64,000 nucleotides of DNA from Chamaea fasciata (Eukaryota > Chordata > Aves > Passeriformes > Sylviidae), in the NCBI GenBank assembly GCA_029207755.1, contig JARCOQ010000217.1:62001-126000 (forward strand), read 5' to 3'. The translations under genes and the position numbers were made by a program. Of this stretch, positions 25,481 through 36,955 are shown piece by piece. The notes beneath the pieces are model-generated. The model worked only from the letters and a program-made list of their open reading frames with translations. It did not search any database and had not been told where the DNA came from. The number at the start of each line of letters is the position of its first letter. Position 1 is the stretch's first letter.

Positions 25481-28400
25481 CACCGAGGGGACAGCCGGGG
25501 CATCCCCAGGGACACCTAGGGGACAGCCAGGGCACCCCAGGGACACCCTGCGCACGCCCAGGGACACCCAGGGCACCCCCAAAGCACCCAGGGACAGCCA
25601 GGGCACCCCCAGGGACAAGTACGGGACAGCCAGGGAACCCCAGGGACACCCTGTGCACCCCCAGGGACAGCCAGGGCACCCCCAGGGACACCCTGTGCAC
25701 CCCCAGGGACACCCAGGGCACCCCCAGGGACACCTAGGGGACAGCCAGGGCTCCCCAGAGACACCCAGGGCACACCCAGGGACACCTAGGGGACAGCCTG
25801 GGCACCCCCAGGGACAGCCAGGGCATCCCCAGGGACACCTAGGGGACAGCCGGGGCACCCCCGGGACACCTAGGGGACAGCCAGGGCACTCCAGGGACAG
25901 CCAGGCCACCCCCAGGGACAGCGAGGGCACAGCCAGGCCACCCCCAGGGAAAGCCAGGGCACCCCCTAGGACACTTAGGGGACAGGCAGGGCACCCCCAG
26001 GGACACATAGAGGACAGCCAGGGCACCCTAGGGACACCCAGGGGACAGCCAGGGCACCCTATCGACAGCCATGGCACTCCCAGGGACACCTAGGGGACAG
26101 CCAGGGTCACCCCCAGGAACACCCAGGGCACCCCCAGGGACACCTAGGGGACAGCCGGGGCACCCCCAGGGACACCTAGGGGACAGCCAGTGCACCCCTG
26201 GGACACCCTGTGCACCCCCAGGGGCACCCAGGGCACCCCCAGGGCACCCCAGAGACAGCCAGGGCACCCCCAGGGCCACCTAGGGGACAGCCAGGGCCCC
26301 CCCAGGGACGCCTTGGAGATAGCCAGGGAACCCCAGGGACACACTGTGCACCCCCAGGAACACCCAGGGCACCCCCAGGGACACCTAGGGGACAGCCAGG
26401 GAACCCCAGGGACACCCTGTGCACCCCCAGGGACACCCAGGGCACACCCAGGGACACCTAGGGGACAGGCAGGGCACCCCAGAGACACCCTGGGCACACC
26501 CAGGGACACCTAAGGGACAGCCAGGGGACCCTAGGGACAGCCAGGGCACCCCCAGGGCCACCGAGGGGACAGCCAGGGCACCCCCAGGGACACCTAGAGG
26601 ACAGGCAGGGCACCCCAGGGACACCTACGGGACAGCCGGGGCACCCCCAGGGACAGCCAGGGCACCCCCAGGGACACTGATGAGATAGCCAGGGCATCCC
26701 AGGGACACCTAGGAGACAGCCTGGGCACCCCCAGGGACAGCCAGGGCACCCCCAGGGACACCTAGGGGACAACCGGGGCACCCCCAGGGACACCTAGGGG
26801 ACAGCCAGGGCAGCCCAGGGACACCCAGGGCACCCCCAGGGACACCTAGGGGACCTCCAGGGCACCCCAGGGACACCCTGTGCACCTCCAGGGACACCCA
26901 GGGCAGCCCCAGGGCACCCCAGAGACAGCCAGGGCACCCCCAGGGACACCTAGGGGACAGCCAGGGAACCCCAGAGACAGCCAGGACCCTCCCAGGAACA
27001 CCTAGGGGACAGGCAGGGCACCCCCAGGGACAGCCATGGCTCCCCCAGGGACAGCCAGGGCCGCCCCATGGACACCTAGGGGACAGCCAGGGCTCCCCAG
27101 AGACACCCAGGGCACACCCAGGGACACCTAAGGGACAGCCAGGGCACCCTAGGGACAGCCAGGGTACCCCCTAGGACACATAGGGGACAGCCAGGACACC
27201 CCCAGGGACACTCAGGGCACCCCCAGGGACACCTAGGGGACAGCCGGGGCACCCCAGGGCACACCCAGCGACACCTAGGGCACAGCCAGGGCACCCTAGG
27301 GACAGCCAGGGCACCCCCAGGGATACCCAGGGCACCCCCAGGGACACCTAGGGGACAGCCAGGGCTCCCCCAGGGACAGCCAGAGCACCCCCAGGGACAC
27401 CTAGGGGACAGCCAGGGCCCCCCCATGGACACCTAGTGGACAGCCATGGCACCCCAGGGCACCCCAGGGACAACCAGGGCACCCCAGGGACACCTAGGGG
27501 ACAGCCAGGGCACTCCAGGGACAGCCAGGGCACCCCCAGGGACACCTAGGAGACAGCCAGGGAACCCCAGGGACACCCTGTGCACCCCCAGGGACACCCA
27601 GGGCACCCCCAGGGACACATAGGGGACAGCCAGGGCACCCCAGGGAGACCCTGTGCACCCCCAGGGACACCCAGGGCACACCCAGCGGCACCTAGGGCAC
27701 AGCCAGGGCGCCCTACGGACAGCCAGGGCACCCCCAAGGACACCTAGGGGACAGCCAGGGCACCCCCAGGGACACCTAGAGGACAGGCAGGGCACCCCCA
27801 GGGACACCGAGGGGACAGGCAGGGCACCCCCAGGGACACATAGAGGACAGCCAGGGCACCCCAGGGACACCCAGGGGACAGCCAGGGCACCCTATCGACA
27901 GCCAGGGCACTCCCAGGGACACCTAGGGGACAGCCAGGGTCACCCCCAGGAACACCCAGGGCACCCCCAGGGACACCTAGGGGACAGCCGGGGCACCCCC
28001 AGGGACACCTAGGGGACAGCCAGTGCACCCCTGGGACACCCTGTGCACCCCCAGGGGCACCCAGGGCACCCCCAGGGCACCCCAGAGACAGCCAGGGCAC
28101 CCCCAGGGCCACCTAGGGGTCAGCCAGGGCCCCCCCAGGGACGCCTTGGAGACAGCCAGGGAACCCCAGGGACACACTGTGCACCCCCAGGAACACCCAG
28201 GGCACCCCCAGGGACACCTAGGGGACAGCCAGGGAACCCCAGGGACACCCTGTGCACCCCCAGGGACACCCAGGGCACACCCAGGGACACCTAGGGCACA
28301 GCCAGGGCACCCTAGGGACAGGCAGGGCACCCCCAAGGACACCTAGGGGACAAGCAGGGCACACGCAGGGACACCTAGGGGACAGCCAGGGCAGCCTAGG

Positions 28401-31400
28401 GCAGCGAGGGCACCCCCAGGGGACACCTAAGGGACAGGCAGGGCACCCCAGGCCACCCCAGGGACACCCAGGGCACCCCAGGGACACGTAGGGACAGCCA
28501 GGGCACCCACAGGGACACCCAGGGCACCCCCAGGGACACCTAGGGGACAGGCAGGGCACCCCAAAGACACCTAGAGGACAGACAGGGCACCCCCAGGGAC
28601 ACCTAGGGGACAGCCAGGGCACCCCCAGGGCACCCCAGGGACACCCAGGGCACACCAGGGACACGTAGGGGACAGCCAGGGCACCCCCAGGGACACCTAG
28701 GAGACAGCCAGGGCCCCTCCAGGGACACCTAGGGGACAGCCAGGGCACCCCCAGGGACACCTAGGAGACATCCATGGCCCCCCCAGGGAAGCCTAGGGGA
28801 CCTCCAGGGCACCCCCAGGGACATGTACGGGATAGCCACGGAACCCCAGGGACACCCTGTGCACCCCCAGGGACAGCCAGGGCACCCCCAGGGACACCTA
28901 GGGGACAGCCAGGGCCCCCCCAGGGACACCTAGGGGACAGCCAGGGAACCCCAGGGACACCCTGTGCACCCCCAGGGACACCCAGGGCACCCCCAGGGAC
29001 ACCTAGGGGACAGGCAGGGCACCCCAGAGACACCCAGGGCACACCCAGGGACACCTAAGGGACAGCCAGGGCACCCTAGGGACAGCCAGGGCCCCCCCAG
29101 GGACAGCTAGGGGACAGCCAGGGCACCCCAGGGACACCCAGGGTACCCCCAGGGACGCCTAGGGGACAGCCAGGGCCCCCCCAAGGACAGCTAGGGGACA
29201 GCCAGGGCACCCCAGGGACACCCAGGGCACCCCCAGGGACGCCTAGGGGACCTCCAGGGCACCCCCAGGGACAAGTACGGGACAGCCAGGGAACCCCAGG
29301 GACACCCTGTGCACCCCCAGGGAAACCCAGGGCACCCCCAAGGACACCTAGGGGACAGCCAGGGCACCCCCAGGGACACCTAGAGGACAGGCAGGGCACC
29401 CCAGGGACACCTAGGGGACAGCCAGGGCACCCACAGGAGCAGCCAGGGCACTTCCAGGGGCACCTAGCAGACAGCCAGGGCCCCCCCAGGGACACCTAGG
29501 GGACAGTCAGGGCACCCCAGGGACACCCAGGGCACCCCCAGGGACACCTAGGGGACAGCCTGGGCACCCCCAGGGTCAGCCAGGGAACCCCCAGAGACAC
29601 CTAGGAGACAGCCAGGGCCCCCCCCAGGGACAGCTAGGGTACAGCCAGGGCACCCCAGGGACACCCAGGGCACCCCCAGGGACGCCTAGGGGACCTCCAG
29701 GGCACCCCCAGGGACAAGTACGGGACAGCCAGGGAACCCCAGGGACACCCTGTGCACCCCCAGGGACAGCCAGGGCACCCCCAGGGACACCCTGTGCACC
29801 CCCAGGGACACCCAGGGAACCCCCAGGGACACCTAGGGGACAGGCAGGGCACCCCAGAGACACCCAGGGCACACCCAGGGACACCTAAGGGACAGCCAGG
29901 GCACCCTAGGGACAGCCAGGGCACCCCCAGGGCCACCGATGGGACAGCCAGGGCACCCCCAGGGACACCTAGAGGACAGGCAGGGCACCCCAGGGACACC
30001 TAGGGGACATCCGGGGCACCCCCAGGGACAGCCAGGGCACCCCCAGGGACACTGACGAGACAGCCTGGGCATCCCAGAGACACTTAGGGAACAGCCTGGG
30101 CACGCCCAGGGACAGCCAGGGCACCTCCAGGGACACCTAGGAGACAGCCAGGGCCCCCTCAGGGACACCTAGGGGACAGTCAGGGCACCCCAGGGACACC
30201 CAGGGCACCCCCAGGGACACGTAGGGGACAGCCAGGGCACCCCCAGGGACACCTAGGGGACAGCCAGGGAACCCCAGAGACAGCCAGGACCCCCCCAGGG
30301 ACACCTAGGGGACAGGCAGGGCACCCCCAGGGACAGCCATGGCTCCCCCAGGGACAGCCAGGGCCCACCAGGGACACCTAGGGGACAGCCAGGGCTCCCT
30401 AGAGACACCCAGGGTACACCCAGGGACACCTAAGGGACAGGAGGGCACCCTAGGGACAGGCAGGGCACCCCCAAGGACACCTAGGGGACAGGCAGGGCAC
30501 CCCCAGGCACACCGTGGGGACAGCCAGGGCACCCTAGGGACAGCCAGGGCAACCCCAGGGACACCCAGGGCACCCCCAGGGACACCTAGGGGACAGCCTG
30601 GGCACCCCCAGGGACACCAAGGGGACAGCCATGGCTCCCCCAGGGACAGCCAGAGCACCCCCAGGGACACCTAGGGGACAGCCAGGGCCACCCCATGGAC
30701 ACCTAGGGGACAGCCAGGGCACCCCAGGGCACCCCAGGGACACCCAGGGCACCCCAGGGACACGTAGGGGACAGCCAGGGCCCCCCCAGGGACAGCTAGG
30801 GGACAGCCAGGGCACCCCAGGGACACCCAGGGCACCCCCAGGGACGCCTAGGGGACCTCCAGGGCACCCCCAGGGACAAGTACGGGACAGCCAGGGAACC
30901 CCAGGGACACCCTGTGCACCCCCAGGGACAGCCAGGGCACCCCCTAGGACACTTAGGGGACAGGCAGGGCACCCCCAGGGACACCTAGAGGACAGCTAGG
31001 GGACCCCAGGGAAACCCAGGGGACAGCCAGGGCACCCTATGGACAGCCAGGGCACTCCCAGGGACACCTAGGGGACAGCCAGGGGCACCCCCAGGAACAC
31101 CCAGGGCACCCCCAGGGACACCTAGGGGACAGCCGGGGCACCCCCAGGGACACCTAGGGGACAGCCAGTGCACCCCTGGGACACCCTGTGCACCCCCAGG
31201 GGCACCACAGAGACAGCCAGGGCACCCCCAGGGACACCTAGGGGACAGCAAGGGCACCCTAGGGACAGGGAGGGCACCCCCAAGGACACCTAGGGGACAA
31301 GCAGGGCACACCCAGGAACACCTAGGGGACAGCCAGGGCAGCCTAGGGACAGCGAGGGCACCCCAGGGACACCTAGGGGACAGGCAGGGCACTCCAGGGC

Positions 31401-34400
31401 ACCCCAGGGACACCCAGGGCACCCCAGGGACACGTAGGGACAGCCAGGGCACCCACAGGGACACCCAGGGCACCCCCAGGGACATCTGGGGGACAGGCAG
31501 GGCACCCCAAAGACACCTAGAGGACAGACAGTGCGTCCCCAGGGACACCTAGGGGACAGCCAGGGCACCCCAGGGACAGCGAGGGCACCCCCAGGGACAC
31601 GTAGGAGACGGCCAGGGCCCCTCCAGGGACACCTAGGGGACAGGCAGGGCACCCCCAGGGACACCTAGGAGACATCCATGGCCCCCCCAGGGAAGCCTAG
31701 GGGACCTCCAGGGCACCCCCAGGGACACGTACGGGACAGCCAGGGAACCACAGGGACACCCTGTGCACCCCCAGGGACAGCCAGGGCACCCCCAGGGACA
31801 CCTAGGGGACAGGCAGCGCACCCCAGAGACACCCAGGGCACACCCAGGGACACCTAAGGGACAGCCAGGGCACCCCCAGGGCCACCGAGGGGACAGCAAG
31901 GGCACCCCCAGGGACACCTAGAGGACAGGCAGGGCACCCCAGGGACACCTAGGGGACAGCCGGGGCACCCCCAGGGACAGCCAGGGCACCCCCAGGGACA
32001 CTGACGAGACAGCCAGGGCATCCCAGGGACACCTAGGGGACAGCCTGGGCACCCCCAGGGACAGCCAGGGCACCCCCAGGGGCACCTAGGGGACAACCGG
32101 GGCACCCAAAGGGACACCTAGGGGACAGCCAAGGCAGCCCATGGACACCCAGGTCACCCCCAGAGACACCTAGGGGACCTCCAGGGCACCCCAGGGACAC
32201 CCTGTGCACCTCCAGGGACACCCAGGGCACCCCCAGTGCACCCCAGAGACAGCCAGGGCACCCCCAGGGACACCTAGGGGACAGCCAGGGAACCCCAGAG
32301 ACAGCCAGGACCCTCCCAGGGACACCTAGGGGACAGGCAGGGCACCCCCAGGGACAGCCATGGCTCCCCCAGGGACAGCCAGGGCCCCCCCATGGACACC
32401 AAGGGGACAGCCAGGGCTCCCCAGAGACACCCAGGGCACAGCCAGGGACACCTAAGGGACAGCCAGGGCACCCTAGGGACAGCCAGGATACCCCCTAGGA
32501 CACATAGGGGACAGCCAGGGCACCCCCAGAGACATTCAGGGCACCCCCAGGGACACCTAGGGGACAGCCGGGGCACCCCAGGGCACACCCAGGGCACAGC
32601 CAGGGCACCCTAGGGACAGCCAGGGCACCCCCAGGGACGCCTAGGGGACCTCCAGGGCACCCCCAGGGACAAGTACGAGACAGCCAGGGAACCCCAGGGA
32701 CACCCTGTGCACCCCCAGGGACAGCCAGGGCACCCCCAGGGACACCCTGTGCACCCCCAGGGGACACCCAGGGCACCCCCAGGGACACCTAGGGGACAGC
32801 CAGGGCTCCCCAGAGACACCCAGGGCACACCCAGGGACACATAGGGGACAGCCTGGGCACCCCCAGGGACAGCCAGGGCATCCCCAGGGACACCTAGGGG
32901 ACAGCCGGGGCACCCCTGGGACACCTAGGGGACAGCCAGGGCACTCCAGGGACAGCCAGGCCACCCCCAGGGACAGCGAGGGCACAGCCAGGGCACCCCC
33001 AGGGAAAGCCAGGGCACCCCCTAGGACACATAGGGGACAGGCAGGGCACCCCCAGGGACACCTAGAGGACAGCCAGGGCACCCCAGGGACACCCAGGGGA
33101 CAGCCAGGGCACCCTATGGACAGCCAGGGCACTCCCAGGGACACCTAGGGGACAGCCAGGGGCACCCCCAGGAACACCCAGGGAACCCCCAGGGACACCT
33201 AGGGGAGAGCCGTGGCACCCCCAGGGACACCTAGGGGACAGCCAGTGCACCCCTGGGACACCCTGTGCACCCCCAGGGGCACCCAGGGCACCCCCAGGGC
33301 ACCCCAGAGACAGCCAGGGCACCCCCAGGGACACCTAGGGGACAGCCAGGGCCCCCCCAGGGACGCCTTGGAGACAGCCAGGGAACGCCAGGGACACACT
33401 GTGCACCCCCAGGGACACCCAGGGCACCCCCAGGGACACCTAGGGGACAGCCAGGGAACCCCAGGGACACCCTGTGCACCCCCAGGGACACCCAGGGCAC
33501 ACCCAGGAACACCTAGGGCACAGCCAGGGCACCCTAGGGACAGGCAGGGCACCCCCAAGGACACCTAGGGGACAAGCAGGGCACACGCAGGGACACCTAG
33601 GGGACAGCCAGGGCAGCCTAGGGCAACGAGGGCACCCCCAGGGACACCTAAGGGACAGGCAGGGCACCCCAGGGCACCCCAGGGACACCCCAGGGCACCC
33701 CAGGGACACGTAGGAGATAGCCAGGGCACCCCCAGGGACACCTAGGAGAAAGCCAGGGCACCCCAGGGACACCCAGGGCACCCCCAGGGACGCCTAGGGG
33801 GACCTCCAGGGCACCTCCAGGGACACGTACGGGACAGTCAGGGAACCTCAGGGACACCCTGTGCACCCCCAGGGACAGCCAGGGCACACCCAGGGACACC
33901 TAGGGGACAGCCAGGGCCCCCCCCAGGGACACCTAGGGGACAGCCAGGGAACCCCAGGGACACCCTGTGCACCCCCAGGGACACCCAGGGCACCCCCAGG
34001 GACACCTAAGGGACAGCCAGGGCCCCCTAGGGACAGCCAGGGCACCCCCCAGGGCCACCGAGGGGACAGCCAGGGCACCCCCAGGGACAGCCAGGGCAGC
34101 CCCAGGGACACTGACGAGACAGCCAGGGCATCCCAGGGACACCTAGAGGACAGCCTGGGCACCCCCAGGGACAGCCAGGGCACCCCCAGGGACACCTAGG
34201 GGACAGCCGGGACACCCCCAGGGACACCTAGGGGACAGCCAGGGCACCCCAGGGACACCCAGGGCACCCCCAGGGACACCTAGGGGACCTCCAGGGCATC
34301 CCAGGGAAACCCTGTGCACCTCCAGGGACACGCAGGGCACCCCCAGGGCACCCCAGAGACAGCCAGGGCACCGCCAGGAACACCTAGGGGACAGCCAGGG

Positions 34401-36392
34401 CACACCCAGGGACACGTAGGGGCACAGCCAGGGCACCCTAGGGACAGCCAGGGCACCCCCAAGAACACCTAGGGGACAGGCAGGGCACCCCCAGGGACAC
34501 GAGGGGACAGCCAGGGCACCCTAGGGACAGCCAGGGCACCCCCATGGACACCTAGGGGACAGGCAGGGCTCCCCCAGGGACACGAGGGGACAGCCAGGGC
34601 ACCCTAGGGACAGCCAGGGCACCCCCAGGGACACCTAGGGGACAGCCAGGGCACCCCCAGGGACACGTAGGGAACAGGCAGGGCATCCCCATGGACACCT
34701 AGAGGACAGCCAAGGCGCCCCCAGGGACACCTAGGAGACAGCCAGGGCCCCCCCAGGGACACCTGGGGGACAGCCAGGGCACCCCCAGGGACACCTAGGG
34801 GACCTCCAGGGCACCCCCAGGGACACGTACGGGACAGCCAGGGGAACCCCAGGGACACCCTGTGCACCCCCAGGGGACAGCCAGAGGCACCCCCAGAAAC
34901 ACCTAGGTGATAGCCAGGGCCCCCCAAGGGACACCTAGGGGACAGCCAGGGAACCCCAGGGACACCCTGTACACCCCCAGGGACACCTAGGGAACCCCCA
35001 GCGACACCTAGGGGACAGCCAGGGCACGCCTGAGACACCCAGGGCACACCCAGTGACACCTAAGGGACAGCCAGGGCACCCTAGGGACAGCCAGGGCACC
35101 CCCAGAGACACCGAGGGCACAGCCAGGGCACCCTAGGGACAGCCAGAGCACCCCCTAGGACACTTAGGGGACAGGCAGGGCACCCCCAAGGACCCCTAGA
35201 GGACAGCCAGGGCAGCCAAGGACACCTTGGGGACAGCCAGGGCACCCTATGGACAGCCAGGGCACCCCCAGGGACACCTAGGGGACAGCCAGGGCACCCC
35301 CAGGGACACCCAGCGCACCCCCCAGGGACACCTAGGGGACAGGCAGGGCACCCCCAGGGACACCTAGGGGACAGCCAGGGCACCCCAGGCACACCCAGGG
35401 CTCCCCCAGGGACACCTAGGGGACAGCCAGGGCACCCCCAGGGACACCGAGGTCACCCCCAGGGGACACCTAGGGCACCCCCAGAAACACTGAGGGCACA
35501 GCCAGGGCACCCTAGGGACAGACAGGGCACCCCCAGAGACATCGAGTGCACAGCCAGGGCACCCTAGGGACAGCCAGGGCACCCTCAGGGACACCAAGGG
35601 CACAGCCAGGGCACCCCAAGGACAGCCAGGGCAGCCCAGGGACACCTACGGGACAGCCAGGGCACCCCAGGGCAGCCCAGGGACACCCAGGGTACCCCAG
35701 GGACACGTAGGCGACCTCCCGGGCACCCTAGGGACAGCCAGGTCACCCCAGGGACACCCAGTGCCCCCCCAGGGACACCTAGGGGACAGCCAAGGAACCC
35801 CAGGAACACCATGGGCACGCCCAGGGACACCTAGGGGACAGCCTGGGCACCCCCAGGGACACCTAGGGCTCCCCCAGAGACACTGAGGGCACAGCCAGGG
35901 CACCCTAGGGACAGCCAGGGCACCCCCAGGGACACGTAGGGGACAGCCAGGGCACCCTAGGGACAGGCAGGGCACCCCCATGGACACCTAGGGGACAGCC
36001 AGGGCCCCCCCAGGGACACCTAGGGGACAGCCAGGGCACCCCAGGGACACACAGGGCACCCCCAGGGACACCGAGGGGACAGCCAGGGCACCCTAGGGAC
36101 AGCCATGGCACCCTAGGGACAGCCAGGGCACCCCCAGGGACACCTAACGGACAGGCAGGGCACCTCCAGGGACAGCCAGGGTACCCCCAGGGACACCTAG
36201 GGGACAGGCAGGGCACCTCCAGGGACAGCCAGGGTACCCCCAGGGCACCCCAGGGACACCCAGGGCACCCCCAGGGACACCTAGGGACAGTCAGGGCACC
36301 CCAGGGACACCTAGGGGACAGCCAGGGCACCCTAGGGACAGCCAGGGCACCCCGAGGGACACCTAAGTGACAGCCAGGGCACCCCAGGGACA
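25481..36392 (+). repeat. 11.8-kb tandem duplication, copy 2
   Basis: Begins at the fusion point near 25,481: sequence to the left matches that ending at 36,390, and sequence to the right matches that beginning at 13,695. Relative to copy 1 it lacks about 835 bp (14,680-15,515). It also carries a rearranged stretch around 28,500-29,000 that adds about 296 bp net. It ends where the non-repeat island starts. Unlike copy 1 it contains many one-base run extensions (28,421; 29,6xx; 32,76x; 33,690; 33,80x; 34,04x; 34,41x; 34,84x; 34,87x; 35,30x; 35,46x). Confidence 0.9.
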
Positions 36393-36637
36393 TCGAGGGA
36401 CAGCCAGGAACCCCCTGGGACAGCCAGCTCACCCCCACAGCCCCCTCCACCTCCAGGAGCTATCAAAACCCTCCTCAGGTTCTTTGATGCCTCAAATGGG
36501 CCGCCCAAACCTCCCGAATACCCCCCAAAGCACCCAAAGCAGCCCTCAGGACTCCCCCCAGACCCCCCACAACCCAAAAACCCCCTCCACGACAACTCAG
36601 GACCCCCAGGATCCCCCCAAATCCGCGCCCCCCTCAC

Positions 36638-36707
36638 CCTGAGGTCCCGTTTGAGCCGCTCCACGTTGCGGACAGGCACCAGCTCATCAAGCCCCAAGCA
36701 CCAACAC
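36638..36707 (-). CDS. Candidate internal exon of an unidentified gene, copy A
   Basis: On the minus strand, a pyrimidine-rich tract (36,711-36,750) ends in CCGCAG as an acceptor. The 70-nt segment then reads one base followed by 23 codons, translating as CWCLGLD then ELVPVRNVERLKRDLR, and is followed by a GTGAGGG donor. The charged, helix-like peptide differs completely from the Cys-Pro-Gly-Trp low-complexity frames of the array. I do not recognise the protein family. The open frame runs on into the array both ways (36,332-37,207), but only because the repeat lacks stops in that phase. A shorter exon starting after GATGAG at 36,682 is possible, though its upstream tract is poor. It could also be a dead copy or chance. 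Confidence 0.4.
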
Positions 36708-36714
36708 CTGCGGG

Positions 36715-36801
36715 ACTGGGATGGACTGAGAGCACTGGGAGGGTGACCAGAGAAACCTGGGATGGACGAAGAGTGGACTGGGATGAACTGGGATGAACTG
36801 G
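36715..36801. repeat. Degenerate CTGGGATGAA-type minisatellite, copy A
   Basis: Irregular repeats of about 10 bp (GGATGAACTG twice in tandem at 36,781-36,800, with looser relatives CTGGGATGGACTG and GCACTGGGAGGG upstream). On the minus strand this reads as CCCAGTTCATCCCAGTTCA and lies on the acceptor side of the candidate exon, where it supplies the pyrimidine-rich tract. The motif class is familiar from avian GC-rich introns (established knowledge, recalled, not searched). Confidence 0.65.
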
Positions 36802-36839
36802 CAGGCGTGTGGGGGTCCATGGTGGCCACTCGGTGCCTT

Positions 36840-36912
36840 ACTGGTCTATACTGGGATGGGTCGGATGGCCCCAGGGGAGGGGGTGAGGCCACACTGGTCC
36901 AGACTGGGAGGG
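36840..36912. repeat. Degenerate ACTGGTCTATACTGGGATGG-type repeat, copy A
   Basis: Two loosely related copies, ACTGGTCTATACTGGGATGG and ACTGGTCCAGACTGGGAGGG, separated by a G-rich stretch. It is the same motif class as the neighbouring repeat and supports an avian-type intron. Confidence 0.6.
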
Positions 36913-36955
36913 GAGTCACCATGGCGCCGGAGGCGGAGTCGAGGATACGAGCGAG

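Larger units (their letters stand above)
1..36392 (+). repeat. GC-rich minisatellite/satellite array, left arm
   Basis: Continuous tandem repeat of 10- and 11-bp subunits that begin AGGG. The dominant subunits are AGGGGACAGCC, AGGGCACCCCC and AGGGACACCT, which together make a 32-bp unit. A second common form adds AGGGACACCC and another AGGGCACCC-type subunit, making 52 bp. The consensus is about 72% G+C, contains no CpG, and on the + strand has one T (in CCTA) per 32 bp. Orientation never flips. Diagnostic variants recur in ordered sets and define higher-order modules: CACCCTGTGCACCCC, CACTGACGAGACAGCC, CCCCCTAGGACAC and GCCATGGCTCCCCC. No coding, RNA-gene or transposon signature is visible. 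Apparent reading frames begin and end at the TAG/GTG of the CCTAGG element and read as low-complexity peptides. The biological role is unknown; it could be a heterochromatic or intronic satellite. Confidence 0.95.
36411..36955 (-). other. Non-satellite island, copy A (candidate exon plus intron flanks)
   Basis: The first of only two stretches in the window that do not follow the AGGG subunit pattern. Read on the minus strand it has G-rich, intron-like DNA, a short open segment with splice-like borders (36,638-36,707), and degenerate tandem motifs of the CCCAGTTCATCCCAGT and CCAGTATAGACCAGT kinds. From memory, such motifs are frequent in introns on bird microchromosomes. Array DNA in the same orientation borders both sides. 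The island could be a gene exon whose introns are filled by the array, or a gene fragment captured by the array. The sequence alone does not decide this. Confidence 0.75.

Noticed and set aside
24995..26089. Longest minus-strand open frame in the array (about 364 codons, GTG start, Cys/Pro/Gly/Trp-rich)
   Set aside because: It is pure repeat translation. It starts and stops at CCTAGG/GTG elements and crosses the duplication fusion at 25,481. 21-bp steps keep frame, so long frames arise by chance.
36466..36500. Possible second short exon in the island (minus-strand frame reading FEASKNLRRVLIAP)
   Set aside because: No convincing acceptor or donor borders on this stretch, and the surrounding sequence is G-rich and intron-like.
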